DNA from: CAYOSF01 sp964406605
GTDB taxonomy: Bacteria; Chloroflexota; Dehalococcoidia; DSTF01; RBG-16-68-14
Reading direction: 5' to 3'
Assembly (NCBI GenBank): GCA_964406605.1
Contig: CAYOSF010000006.1
Location: forward strand, 124,001-188,000
DNA length: 64,000 nucleotides
Made by a program: the position numbers and the translations under genes. A model generated the notes under the pieces. It searched no databases. It was not told where the DNA came from and saw only the letters and a list, made by a program, of their open reading frames with translations. This document shows, piece by piece, positions 16,075 through 24,921 of the stretch; the first letter of the stretch is position 1; each line of letters opens with the position of its first letter.

Positions 16075-16802
16075 CACGCCGTTACCTTCGGCCTGCCTCG
16101 CCCACCCGCTTCGGAGTGGCGACCCGCCTTGGAAGTGCGTCGCAGGTTCCGGCCCGTTGGACAGCGGTCGAGGAGGCAACACTCGTCGCAACGAGGCCGC
16201 GGACGGCAGGTCTGCTTGCCGTGCAGGACGAGCAAACCGTGGTATCGCCGGTACGTCTCCGCGTCGCTGGCAAGCGCCTCCTCGAACCAGCGCCGCCATC
16301 GTTCGTAGCCGTTGCCCTCGGGCCCGAGCCCGAGCCGGCGGAACGTGCGGATGGTGTAGGCGTCGACTTGGAAGACCGGGCGTCCGGCGGCGTTGAGCAT
16401 GATCGCGTCTGCCGTCTCCGGTCCGATGCCATCGGTGGCGAGCAGCCTCGCGCGCAGCTCGTCGGTTGGCAGCTTGAGGAGCCGGCCGAGGCCTCCCTGT
16501 TCGTGGGCGAGTTGCGCGAGGTTGCTAAGACGCCGCGCCTTGACAAGTGGCATGCCGGCGGGCCGTACCAGTTCGGTGAGCTGTCTCTCCGCCAGCGTTC
16601 TGATGGCATTGAGCGAACACGCTCCGGCCGATTCCAACCGCTCCAGCGCGCGCTCCACGTTGGCCCAGTTGGTGTGCTGGACCAGGACGGCGCTGATGCA
16701 GACGTACTCGGCCGATGTGTGCGGCTGCCAGTGCCAGGCCCGGAAGTCGTAGACGGCGTCCAGGCGGGCGAGGACGCTCTCGAGGGAGCGGCGGGGGTTC
16801 AT
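16074..16802 (-). CDS. Endonuclease III-like HhH-GPD DNA glycosylase
   Basis: 242 residues with an HhH-GPD fold and an iron-sulfur loop. The helix-hairpin-helix is TDGIGPETADAIML; the catalytic aspartate is D147 in VDAYTIRTF. Cysteines C199, C205, C208 and C214 form the [4Fe-4S] site (C-x5-C-x2-C-x5-C; classical Nth has x6 first). The lyase lysine of Nth is Glu129 here, as in monofunctional relatives such as MagIII-type glycosylases, so base excision without strand cleavage is expected. The ATG at 16802 shares TGATG with the trmO stop. Confidence 0.8.
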   Translation of the reverse strand: MNPRRSLESVLARLDAVYDFRAWHWQPHTSAEYVCISAVLVQHTNWANVERALERLESAGACSLNAIRTLAERQLTELVRPAGMPLVKARRLSNLAQLAHEQGGLGRLLKLPTDELRARLLATDGIGPETADAIMLNAAGRPVFQVDAYTIRTFRRLGLGPEGNGYERWRRWFEEALASDAETYRRYHGLLVLHGKQTCRPRPRCDECCLLDRCPTGRNLRRTSKAGRHSEAGGRGRPKVTA

Positions 16803-17368
16803 CAGGAGGACGTTCGTGACGATTGGTCGTGGTCGTCGCTCTCGGCTGGTGCTGCGGGCGGGCGCAGCGCCCACTCGGGCATCGTCGCCTCGGGCACGCT
16901 GTCGTGCTGGGGCAGGTAGGGTTTGATGTCGAGCACCGGCGTGCCGTCGATAGCGTCGAGTCCCGTTACGCGCAGGATGTTCCGGCGCCGGCGCAGGAGG
17001 GGCACTACCGAGGTGCCCAGAGCGCTCGGCCGTTGTTGGCTTCGTGAGGCCAGGACCCCCTGTTCCGGCAGGTGCTCGCCGCCGTGAGGGCGGAACCGCA
17101 CGGCAGTGCGTTCCTCCTCCGGCACTTGGTCGCAGTAGAAGATCACGATGATGTGAGAGTACGCCTCGATGCCGTCCAGAGCGCTCGTGAGGTCGTCTCT
17201 GAAGATGAGGTCGGAGCGGACTTCTTCCCAGCCGTCCGGGCGAGGCTCCCCGACGTTGTTGCGCACGACCGCGATAGGGCGCAGGCTGACCGGCTCGCGC
17301 GGGACGGGCCGGCTGCGGAGGCCGAGCCGCTCCAACAAAGCGTCCATTGGGCGTTCTAGCCAGCGCAA
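16802..17368 (-). CDS. trmO: TrmO/TsaA-family tRNA methyltransferase
   Basis: A 188-residue protein with the TrmO (YaeB/TsaA) beta-barrel pattern: LRPIAVVRNNVGEP, ALDGIEAYSHIIVIFYCDQ, RFRPHGGEHLPEQGVLASRSQQRPSALG and VLDIKPYLPQHD. E. coli TrmO methylates N6 of t6A37 in threonine tRNA using SAM. The start is TTG at 17368, preceded by GAGGGG. It heads a chain of four frames joined by three TGATG junctions. An ATG seven codons in is an alternative start. Confidence 0.8.
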   Translation of the reverse strand: MRWLERPMDALLERLGLRSRPVPREPVSLRPIAVVRNNVGEPRPDGWEEVRSDLIFRDDLTSALDGIEAYSHIIVIFYCDQVPEEERTAVRFRPHGGEHLPEQGVLASRSQQRPSALGTSVVPLLRRRRNILRVTGLDAIDGTPVLDIKPYLPQHDSVPEATMPEWALRPPAAPAESDDHDQSSRTSS

Positions 17369-17464
17369 TCGAGCCCCTCTTCGGCGTTTCGGTATTGTAT
17401 GTCGCCGTGAACGCCGTTGTGCGCTAGTATAGCGTCCTCACGCCGCCATGGCATCCCCGCTGGA

Positions 17465-17493
17465 TTCTCCCCGAGCCGAATCTGTGGTAGACT
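17465..17493 (+). promoter_or_regulatory. Candidate extended -10 promoter of gyrB
   Basis: TAGACT at 17488-17493 is preceded by TGG, giving an extended -10. A weak -35 (TTCTCC, 17465-17470) lies 17 bases upstream. The gyrB start at 17610 would have a leader of about 110 bases. Confidence 0.3.
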
Positions 17494-17609
17494 GAATGGG
17501 CTTAAGGGAGATGCGTCCCCACCATCTCCGGGGACGCTCGCAGGATAGCCGCTCAGACCACCGTGGGCGATTGGTCGGTTCCTGCTCGGCACGGCAGACT
17601 GTGAGTAGT

Positions 17610-19577
17610 ATGGCTCGACAGCGAGGGAAAGCAGCAGCGAGTTCCACTCCGGCAAACGGCTACACCGCTCGCGATATCCAGGTTCTGGAAGGCCTTGAGG
17701 CCGTCCGGCGCCGGCCGGGCATGTACATCGGCAGCACCGACGAGCGGGGTCTCCACCACCTGATCTTCGAGGTCGTTGACAACTCTATCGACGAGGCGAT
17801 GGCCGGCGTGTGCGACCACATCTGGATCACCATCCAGAAGGACGGCCACGTCTTCGTCCGCGATAACGGCCGCGGCATCCCGACCGACAGGCACCCGCGC
17901 ACCGGCAAGTCCGCGCTGGAGACGGTGATGACCTATCTGCACGCGGGCGGCAAGTTCGGCGGGCAGGTGTACAAGGTCTCGGGTGGACTGCACGGCGTGG
18001 GCGCCTCCGTGGTGAATGCCCTTTCCCAGGAGACGTGGGTGGAGGTGCATCAGGGGGGCAAGATCTATCGCCAGGAGTACGCGCGTGGCAAGGCGCAGAC
18101 GCCGGTCCGACAGGTGAAGCAATCGCGGTACCCGTATCAGAACGGACAGGTGCCCCGCAGTGGCTCGGGCACTATCACCTGCTTCCTGCCCGACGGTGAT
18201 ATCTTCCAGGCGCTCAACTACGACTTCCAGACGCTGGCGCAGCGTTTCCGCGAGGTGGCCTACCTGACGAAAGGCGTCTGGATCCACTTCGTGGATGAGC
18301 GGGATGACCGCGAGATCAACTTTTTCTTCGAGGGCGGCGTCGCCAGCTTCGTCCGGCATGTGAACCACGACCGGGACGTCTTGCACCCGCGCCCCATCTA
18401 CATCGAGAAGGAGGTCAACGGCACCGCGGTCGAGGCGGCTATTCAGTACAACGAGGGCTTCTCGGAAGCCATGTACTCGTTCGCAAACTGCATCAACACG
18501 ATCGACGGCGGCAGCCATTTGACCGGCTTCCGCTCGGCGCTCACGCGCGTCCTGAACGACTACGGTCGGAAGCAGAAGCTCCTCAAGGACGACGACTCCA
18601 ACCTGACCGGCGAGGACGCCCGCGAGGGGTTGGTGGCCGTGATCAGCGTCAAGCTGCCGGAGCCTCAGTTCGAGGGGCAGACCAAGACCCGTCTCGGCAA
18701 CCCGGAGGTGAAGGGCCAGGTGGAGTCCGCCGTGGCGGAGGACCTGGCCACCTACCTGGAGGAGCATCCCTCCGAGGGTCGCCGCATCATCGAGAAGTGC
18801 ATAGTGACCGCTCGTGCCCGAGAGGCCGCGCGCAAGGCCCGCGACTTGGTCGTGCGCAAAGGGCTGCTGGACGGCACCAGCCTCCCCGGCAAGCTCGCGG
18901 ATTGCTCGGATCGAGATCCCGAGAACTGCGAGCTCTACATCGTCGAGGGTCCGTCCGCGGGCGGTTCCGCCAAGGCGGGCCGCGACCGGCGCTTCCAGGC
19001 CATCCTCCCGCTGCGGGGCAAGATCCTGAACATCGAGAAGGCCCGCGTGGAGAAGATGCTTGCGCACGAGGAGCTGCGCGCGCTGATCACGGCGCTCGGC
19101 ACCGGGTTCGGCGAGCAGACGGACATGAGCAAGCTGCGTTACAACCGGATCATCATCATGACCGACGCCGACGTGGACGGCGCCCACATTCGCACTCTCC
19201 TCCTGACCTTCTTCTTCCGGCACTACGTCGAGCTGATAGAGGGGGGGCACCTCTTCATCGCCATGCCGCCGCTCTATCGCGCCCAGGTGGGCAAGGAATC
19301 GGCCTGGCTCTACAACGACCAGGAGCTGGAGAGCTATCAGAAGAGGAAGAACGGGAAGAACATCAACATCCAGCGCTACAAGGGGCTGGGTGAGATGAAC
19401 CCGGAGCAGCTCTGGGAGACCACGATGGACCCCGAGAACCGGACGCTCCTCAGGGTTGACATCGAGAGCGCCATGGAGGCCGACCGCATCTTCTCCAACC
19501 TCATGGGCGAGGAGGTCGACCCGCGCAAGAAGTTCATCCAGGCCCACGCCAACCAGGTGCGCAACCTGGACGTGTAG
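17610..19577 (+). CDS. gyrB: DNA gyrase subunit B
   Basis: A 655-residue GyrB of normal length. The GHKL ATPase domain has DNSIDEAMAG and GLHGVGASVVNALS; the transducer domain follows. The TOPRIM domain has EGPSAGGSAKAGRDRRFQAI and the metal site MTDADVDGAHIRTLLL. The C-terminus is QRYKGLGEMNPEQLWETTMDP and beyond. With GyrA it supercoils DNA. The open frame runs back to 17496, but the family start is the ATG at 17610 (or GTG at 17601). recF, dnaN and gyrA are not in the window. Confidence 0.95.
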   Translation: MARQRGKAAASSTPANGYTARDIQVLEGLEAVRRRPGMYIGSTDERGLHHLIFEVVDNSIDEAMAGVCDHIWITIQKDGHVFVRDNGRGIPTDRHPRTGKSALETVMTYLHAGGKFGGQVYKVSGGLHGVGASVVNALSQETWVEVHQGGKIYRQEYARGKAQTPVRQVKQSRYPYQNGQVPRSGSGTITCFLPDGDIFQALNYDFQTLAQRFREVAYLTKGVWIHFVDERDDREINFFFEGGVASFVRHVNHDRDVLHPRPIYIEKEVNGTAVEAAIQYNEGFSEAMYSFANCINTIDGGSHLTGFRSALTRVLNDYGRKQKLLKDDDSNLTGEDAREGLVAVISVKLPEPQFEGQTKTRLGNPEVKGQVESAVAEDLATYLEEHPSEGRRIIEKCIVTARAREAARKARDLVVRKGLLDGTSLPGKLADCSDRDPENCELYIVEGPSAGGSAKAGRDRRFQAILPLRGKILNIEKARVEKMLAHEELRALITALGTGFGEQTDMSKLRYNRIIIMTDADVDGAHIRTLLLTFFFRHYVELIEGGHLFIAMPPLYRAQVGKESAWLYNDQELESYQKRKNGKNINIQRYKGLGEMNPEQLWETTMDPENRTLLRVDIESAMEADRIFSNLMGEEVDPRKKFIQAHANQVRNLDV

Positions 19578-19598
19578 CCCACCCTTCCGTCACCAGAA

Positions 19599-20693
19599 CT
19601 ACGCCAACTCTGGAAAGCGCTCCGCACCGTAACGGAAGGCGCGGAAGACCGCGTTGGTCGTGCCGAAGACCGGCGCCTCGAAGAAGTGCGGGTTGACGTA
19701 CTCCCACACGATCTCCCCCGCCGGCGTCACCTCAAAGATGCGGCCGGTCAGGCCTTCGCAGATCAGCGTGTTCCCGTTGGGAAGCCTCTGGGCGCCCGAC
19801 AGATAGCTGCTGAAGAAGCTCATCACTGAGGACCGGTCCCGGTAGTCCCACACCACGCGTCCGGTCTTCGGCACCACCTCGATCACGTTGGAGAAGATGA
19901 TGGGGTGCTCGCGGCGGCTGCCGTTGTTGAAGATCAGGACGTTGCCGTTGGGAAGGAGGCTCGGGTCGTGCTGTTGCGATAGCAGGGCCCCGTCCAGCCT
20001 CCAGATGAACCTGCCGGTGGCCCGGTCGATGCGGGCGACCGTGGAGATGTTCCGGAAGCTGACCATCGCGTCCCCGCCGGGGAGAGGCACAACGGTGTTT
20101 CCGTGAGACCATTCGTGGCGCAGGTCGGTAGCCGTGATGACGTCCCTCTCCGGGTCGAGGTGTTCCCAAGCGTGCCATTCCCAGACCGTCCGGCCCTGCG
20201 CGTCGACTTCCACGATCCGGTCGGCCCAAAGCCGGCCCTCATGCTCGGAACCGGCCAGCCCGCCCCGCACCTTCGACTGCACCTCGGGCGGGACGAGCTC
20301 ATTCGCCAGGTAGACGGCGCCGCCGGCCTCGGTGCGGCGGCCGTCGTGGTGGTGCGCCGGGTCGCGGTGCTCCCACACGATGTTGCTCTCCCAGTCCATC
20401 TCCATCAGCGTGCCGCCCTTGAAGATGGGCCACGTCGGGAAGAACGAACCGGGCTCGACGGGCGTCTTGCCCAGGTAGAATAGGTTCCCGTTCGGCAGGA
20501 GGTAGCCGTAGAGACCGGGCGGGAGCGGCGCGCTCCAGGTATGTACCACGTCGCCCTCCATATCCAGCAGGTAGACCGTGCCGTCACTGAACATCGGCGT
20601 GTACAGCGTGTAGCCCTGGAACGCCTTAGCGGGATCGTGCCCGGTAAGGCCGAGCCTGCGCGTGCGTCGCCAGGTGGCTTGATCGAGAGCCAT
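19599..20693 (-). CDS. Arylsulfotransferase-like beta-propeller protein
   Basis: A 364-residue protein made of repeated propeller blades with motifs such as GDVVHTWSAPLPPG, NIVWEHRDP, LPNGNVLIFNNGS and LPNGNTLICEGLTGRIFEVTP. This is the arylsulfotransferase (ASST) family pattern. Classical ASST moves sulfate between phenols in the periplasm, but no signal peptide is seen here and the catalytic histidine cannot be assigned by eye (candidates are H in HEWSHGNTV and QQHDPSLL). A structural or quinoprotein-like role remains possible. It is convergent with gyrB. Confidence 0.7.
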   Translation of the reverse strand: MALDQATWRRTRRLGLTGHDPAKAFQGYTLYTPMFSDGTVYLLDMEGDVVHTWSAPLPPGLYGYLLPNGNLFYLGKTPVEPGSFFPTWPIFKGGTLMEMDWESNIVWEHRDPAHHHDGRRTEAGGAVYLANELVPPEVQSKVRGGLAGSEHEGRLWADRIVEVDAQGRTVWEWHAWEHLDPERDVITATDLRHEWSHGNTVVPLPGGDAMVSFRNISTVARIDRATGRFIWRLDGALLSQQHDPSLLPNGNVLIFNNGSRREHPIIFSNVIEVVPKTGRVVWDYRDRSSVMSFFSSYLSGAQRLPNGNTLICEGLTGRIFEVTPAGEIVWEYVNPHFFEAPVFGTTNAVFRAFRYGAERFPELA

Positions 20694-20840
20694 GGTGGCA
20701 GTCTAGCCGTGGCGGAGTGAGCCCGACAAGGACGCCCAGCACTGGAGCTCGGCTGTCTCCTAGCCTGACGCATAGGCTGTCCATAGCGCTGGTTGGGTTC
20801 AAGAATGGCAGGCAGGAAGGTGCCGGACTGTGGATTGACG

Positions 20841-20846
20841 TATACT
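20841..20846 (+). promoter_or_regulatory. -10 element close to a methyltransferase start
   Basis: TATACT ends nine bases before the ATG at 20855, so transcription would start about two bases upstream of the ATG. This suggests a leaderless or nearly leaderless mRNA. No -35 is seen at the right spacing. Confidence 0.3.
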
Positions 20847-20854
20847 GAGAGGCC

Positions 20855-21610
20855 ATGTCGCCGTCGCGCTCGCTCCGCCGCGCGCTCGCCAATGACCGCT
20901 GGCTGAACGGGCCCGGCCCGCTGGCCGCGGCCGTGCGCTTCGCGGCGAGCGCGCCCGGCCAGATCCTCGTCAACACGGCGGCATTCAGGCTGCCGGAGGA
21001 GCTGGGCATGGGTCCGCGGACGCGTCTCTTGGACTTGGCCTGCCGCCGCGCCAGCTTGCTCCGAATGCTGGCGGTGCGGGCCAGGCTTGAGCGGCCTCCC
21101 GCCGGCCTGGATCCCTCACGTCGCCTGCTCTCGGCGGCCCGGCGTGACGTGGAGATGGAAGGCCGCCCGAAGGTGCTGCTGGCCCAGGGGGCGGCCCGGG
21201 CGATTCCGTTCGCGGACGAGACCTTCGATCTCGTCCTGTCCGCCCATGCGTTCAGGTACCTGGCCGACGACGAGCTGCGGGATTGCATGAGAGAGGCTAG
21301 GCGCGTCTTGAGGAAGGGGGGCCTCTTCCTGGCCTGGGAGTTTGCTCCCACCAGGTCTGATCTGCTGAACCGCTGGAATCGCTGGCTGCTGGGAGGCGCG
21401 GTCCCTGGCGTGCGGCTCCGGAGCTATCGGGAGTTGCGCGCGATGGCGCGCGGCTGCGGCTATGAGTGGGTGGGCAAGGCACGCCTGCGCCCGTTCCTGT
21501 TCCCGCCCGTGCCGCGCGTTTCCATCGTCATGGGCAAGGCGCCTGAAGCGTGGAAGAGGCGGGCGGGCGCGGATGAGGCGGCGTCCGAGCAACCGGCTAA
21601 CGAAGGCTAG
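20855..21610 (+). CDS. Class I SAM-dependent methyltransferase (UbiE-like)
   Basis: A 251-residue methyltransferase: motif I LLDLACRRASLLRMLAV is degenerate (the usual GxGxG is missing), while the acidic strand AGLDPSRRLLSAAR, ARAIPFADETFDLVLSAHAFRYL and ARRVLRKGGLFLAWEFAP are typical of UbiE/Methyltransf_11. The substrate is unknown. The degenerate glycine loop leaves some doubt about activity. It is divergent from the arylsulfotransferase-like gene. Confidence 0.75.
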   Translation: MSPSRSLRRALANDRWLNGPGPLAAAVRFAASAPGQILVNTAAFRLPEELGMGPRTRLLDLACRRASLLRMLAVRARLERPPAGLDPSRRLLSAARRDVEMEGRPKVLLAQGAARAIPFADETFDLVLSAHAFRYLADDELRDCMREARRVLRKGGLFLAWEFAPTRSDLLNRWNRWLLGGAVPGVRLRSYRELRAMARGCGYEWVGKARLRPFLFPPVPRVSIVMGKAPEAWKRRAGADEAASEQPANEG

Positions 21611-21663
21611 TTCATTCTCCGGTCCCGGCCCCGCGCTTCGAGGTGCGTCGGATGCGGTGACCG

Positions 21664-22578
21664 CTACTCGCTCGCACTGAGATATGAGGCCAGCCCCTCC
21701 CGCAGCGGCGTGAGCCGCGGTTCGCCGAAGGCCGACTCCAGCGCAGAGTTGTCCGCTACCGCCTCGCAGGTGATGAAGTCGATGGCGTCGGGCGTGAGAG
21801 GCGGTCCGGGCACGAACTGGAGAAACGTCGCGAGTAGTTTCCCGAGCGCGGTCGGCTGGTGCAGGATGGGACGTCGGCGACCGGCCACCTCCATCGCCGC
21901 TTGGATTACCTCGTCCATGGACATCCGGTCCGGCCCGCCGGCTTCGAACGTGTGGTTGTCCTTTTCGGCGGTGGGGTCCAGGGCGTCCGCGAGAAGGCGC
22001 GCGAGGTCGTTCACGAAGAGCGGCTGCATGAGCTGCTTGCCGTCTCCGAAGGTGGGTACGAACGGCAGCAGGCGCGCCATGCCGAGGAAGCGGTTCAGCG
22101 CCGCGTCCTCCGGCCCGTAGACCCAGGTGGGCCTGATGATGACGTGAGCGATCCCGCTCTCTCGTATCGCCTCTTCGGCGCGCCACTTGAAGACGAACCA
22201 GTGCTTCTCGGCGTCCGGCGCGGCGCCCACACCGCTCACGTATACGAAACGCCGGACTCCGGCTTCCTTCGCGGCCTCCACCTGACGCGCCGTCCCCTGG
22301 TAGTCGATCTGTTCGAAGGTCCACCCCTTGCGCTTGTTCTCGATCGGGCTGTTGGGAAACTGAACCGCGTTGATCACGGCTTCCGCGCCCTCGAAGGCCG
22401 AACGGAGACTGGCCGGATCGCGCACGTCGCCCTGGCGCGGCTCGACCTTGAGATCCGGGAAGCGGCGGGGTACGCTCGCGGCGTCGCGGCTCACCACAGC
22501 GACTGGGCTACCACGCCGCGCCAGCTCGCGGACCGCCGCTGCCCCAACCAGACCGGTGCCGCCGGTGACGAGGATCAT
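21664..22578 (-). CDS. NAD(P)-binding SDR-family protein (NDUFA9/NmrA-like)
   Basis: A 304-residue atypical short-chain dehydrogenase. It begins MILVTGGTGLVGAAAVREL (Rossmann TGxxGxxG) and contains DVRDPASLRSAFEGAEAVIN, FVYVSGVGA and RPTWVYGPEDAALNRFL. The classical YxxxK is not evident (HWFVFKWRAEEAIRES takes that position), as in the NDUFA9-like complex I assembly group. It probably binds NADP and may act on or sense quinone or lipid substrates. Convergent with the methyltransferase. Confidence 0.78.
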   Translation of the reverse strand: MILVTGGTGLVGAAAVRELARRGSPVAVVSRDAASVPRRFPDLKVEPRQGDVRDPASLRSAFEGAEAVINAVQFPNSPIENKRKGWTFEQIDYQGTARQVEAAKEAGVRRFVYVSGVGAAPDAEKHWFVFKWRAEEAIRESGIAHVIIRPTWVYGPEDAALNRFLGMARLLPFVPTFGDGKQLMQPLFVNDLARLLADALDPTAEKDNHTFEAGGPDRMSMDEVIQAAMEVAGRRRPILHQPTALGKLLATFLQFVPGPPLTPDAIDFITCEAVADNSALESAFGEPRLTPLREGLASYLSASE

Positions 22579-22663
22579 GTCGCCCTCCTTCCTTGCGCTG
22601 CGACTGCTTCTATCGATGGCTCCCCAAGATCGTTCCAGATCTCGCCACGACGGTTCGCGTGCG

Positions 22664-22921
22664 TCAGTACGTGAGCCTCACTATTAGCGGAATGAGCAGG
22701 CCGATGAGGACGAGGATCGTGATCAGGAGCACCACGCCTCGGCGCAGAAAGACGGGCTTCGGCGATGGTTCCCAGCCCAGGTATCCGGAGGATTCCGAGA
22801 GATCGTAATCCGGGTGTGAAGGGTCGTTCGGGTCGAGTTCCCACCCAGCCCCGAGTTCTTCGTCGCCCTCGTTCTCGTGGGAGTCCCCAACGTCCCACTC
22901 GTCACTCTGCCAGCGACTCAT
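22664..22921 (-). CDS. Small acidic tail-anchored membrane protein
   Basis: 85 residues: an acidic N-terminal region rich in Asp, Glu, Ser and Trp (starting MSRWQSDEWDVGDSHENE), then one C-terminal membrane helix (RRGVVLLITILVLIGLLIPLIVRL). This resembles small tail-anchored proteins of unknown function. The ATG at 22921 is preferred; the longer version from 23005 adds 28 residues. It shares its strand with the SDR gene downstream (85-base gap). Confidence 0.5.
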   Translation of the reverse strand: MSRWQSDEWDVGDSHENEGDEELGAGWELDPNDPSHPDYDLSESSGYLGWEPSPKPVFLRRGVVLLITILVLIGLLIPLIVRLTY

Positions 22922-23367
22922 CTTCTCACGTCCGGCGACTGGGAACTCTGCCCAGCGCTGCGGCGCTCGGTCAGTCTGCCAACGGCCCTCCGGCAGTTCC
23001 AGCACCTACTGCAGAGATCCTGGAGGGCGCCTCTTGGCAACCTTCATCATACACCACACGGAGATGCGGCTACGGGCGCCGACAGCAGGAAAATCCACGC
23101 GCATACTCAATATTGAGGATGTGCGATGGTGATACAAAGCTATACTTGGGGCGCTGGACGGGAGGTGAACTTCGAAACGCTTCCCGCGTTGAGCGAGCCT
23201 GCCGCGACTGGAAGGCTGCGCAAGGTGGTCGACCCCTTCGGAGGCTGTCGAGGTCATAGCAGCGAGCAGTGGATGTATCGCTGGCAGTGAGGCGGAAGGT
23301 GAATTGATGATGGCGTTCCACGGGCTGCCGGGCCCGCGTCGCCGTAGCTGCGAAAGGAGGAAGAGGC
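22922..23367. other. Intergenic region with a perfect palindrome
   Basis: About 440 bases between divergent genes. It holds a perfect 12-base palindrome, CTCAATATTGAG at 23106-23117, and a TATACT at 23141-23146, in a locally AT-rich patch. These could be an operator and a -10 element for the gene at 23368, but no -35 has good spacing. No coding frame here is convincing. Confidence 0.35.
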
Positions 23368-24186
23368 ATGGCTGGATCGGAAGAGACGGCTGGTGCGATG
23401 GCTCGGCAGATAGCCGACACTCCAGGTCTCAGGGCGGGGTATTTCGACGATGCCCCCAGAATGATTGCCAAGATGATTCCGGCTCGATGGCCCTTCGGCC
23501 TGGGCGTCGATGACGATACAAGGGAGCTTCGAGCTAGGACGCTGGCCAAAGTGCCGGAGCTGATGAGGAAAGGGGAAGCAGCGTCCAGCGCGCACGCGGA
23601 GGCGGTCATGCGGCAGTTCTTCAAGGCGGCGATACGCAACCCCGAGCGCACCTTCGCGATCATCCTGGCCCTGAGCTTCGCCGCGTTTCTCGCTGGTCTG
23701 GGCATGATCGCGGTGGGGCTCTACACCGCCGTGAGCGCTGATGAGACTACTCGCGACGCGGTCCTTGCGGGCGTCCTCGGCGGGAGCGGCGTCGTTGGCA
23801 CCTTGGGCACCGTGCTGACGCTCGCCACGAGGAGGGTGAGTCTGGCGAACGCCAATCACGCTCAGCTCCGGTTGATCCTGACGGGCTTCGCGACCGAGCT
23901 GGGGCACCTGCGATCACAGCCTCTGGAGGGCCTGGAGGAGATCGAGAGGGCGAACGCCGAGACCCGTGAGGCGATGGAAGCTACAGTGAGGTTGGTTCAG
24001 TGCTGCGTGAAGGTCGAGCCGAAGGTCGGCGAGCCGCAAGGTGACGGCCTAGCGAGAGAACCGTCGCGCGGTGCCGATGGCAACGAGCCGGGCGCGGCTG
24101 CTCGAGAGCCTGGTGGCCGGGCCGCCGTGGCATCGGACGGCGGCGGGACTGAAGAGACCGCTGTGAGGGACGCCGCATCCGCGTGA
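23368..24186 (+). CDS. Two-helix membrane protein of unknown function
   Basis: 272 residues: a charged N-terminal region, two adjacent membrane helices (about 94-117 FAIILALSFAAFLAGLGMIAVG and 132-154 AVLAGVLGGSGVVGTLGTVLTL), a helical segment (about 160-200) and a low-complexity Gly/Glu/Ala tail. The topology resembles the two-helix domain associated with bacterial TRADD-N-type proteins, but this is a resemblance only. Strong AAAGGAGG precedes the ATG. Function unknown. Confidence 0.5.
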   Translation: MAGSEETAGAMARQIADTPGLRAGYFDDAPRMIAKMIPARWPFGLGVDDDTRELRARTLAKVPELMRKGEAASSAHAEAVMRQFFKAAIRNPERTFAIILALSFAAFLAGLGMIAVGLYTAVSADETTRDAVLAGVLGGSGVVGTLGTVLTLATRRVSLANANHAQLRLILTGFATELGHLRSQPLEGLEEIERANAETREAMEATVRLVQCCVKVEPKVGEPQGDGLAREPSRGADGNEPGAAAREPGGRAAVASDGGGTEETAVRDAASA

Positions 24187-24334
24187 GGGAACGTCCCGCA
24201 GCCGCCAAGCATCGAGTCGCGGGCCCCTGCGGCGACTAGCTGAGCCCGGCGGTTGGCTCGGACGGTGCTTGGACGGCTACGCGCGCTGGCGTGGCAAGAG
24301 GGGCGTTCGCGCTGGCTGCCGGTGGAACTCTGGT

Positions 24335-24730
24335 CTAGCCGGTCTTCTGCTTCGCTCCGGGCCCGTGCAGCTCTGCCAGGCGGCGGATCTCGCGACCCAG
24401 GCGGTCGGTGTCGATGTTCTTGAGCAGGGAATCTGTCGCGCCCGCCTCGCTGAACGTTTCCCAGAGTTCCGGCGTGATGAACGAGGTGAAGGCGACGACG
24501 GGCGCTTCGGTCAGCTCTCTGATCGCCCGACAGGCGTTCACTCCCCGCTCGTCACCCTGCTGGATATCGAGCAGCACGATGTCGGGGCGGTCGTGGCGAA
24601 GGATACGGGCCGCCTCCTCAACGCAGGACGCGGCGCCCAGCAGCTCCAGGGCCGGATCCCGGCCCAGCCGCCGCGCGAGGCTAACGCGGGCGTCATCGTG
24701 GGCGTCAACGAGAAGGACGCGAACGCTCAT
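24335..24730 (-). CDS. Stand-alone response regulator receiver domain
   Basis: 131 residues that form only a receiver domain: VLLVDAHDDARVSL (acidic pocket; one of the usual paired acidic residues is His), IVLLDIQQGDERG with the phospho-acceptor Asp, VVAFTSF and the conserved Lys in LLKNIDTDR. There is no output domain. It is downstream of the LuxR-type regulator and the histidine kinase on the same strand (about 190-base gap), so it could be phosphorylated by that kinase or act as a phosphate sink. Confidence 0.75.
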   Translation of the reverse strand: MSVRVLLVDAHDDARVSLARRLGRDPALELLGAASCVEEAARILRHDRPDIVLLDIQQGDERGVNACRAIRELTEAPVVAFTSFITPELWETFSEAGATDSLLKNIDTDRLGREIRRLAELHGPGAKQKTG

Positions 24731-24921
24731 GTTATTTCCATGTATTGCGGGCTAGGGCATTCCGAGTGCGGCCCGGCGGGCCCATGACGCCAGGCTCCTT
24801 TAGAGCCACAGAATAGGACACCACCCGCACGCCTCACTAGGCCCAATACGCCTGTTCACGGTAGCCAAACGGCCCTACCTATCCGGGCGATTTGGACTCG
24901 TGCGGAGTGCCCTTTCGGGGT

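Noticed and set aside
17553..19547. 664-residue open frame on the minus strand
   Set aside because: Antisense to gyrB; the translation has no recognisable motif.
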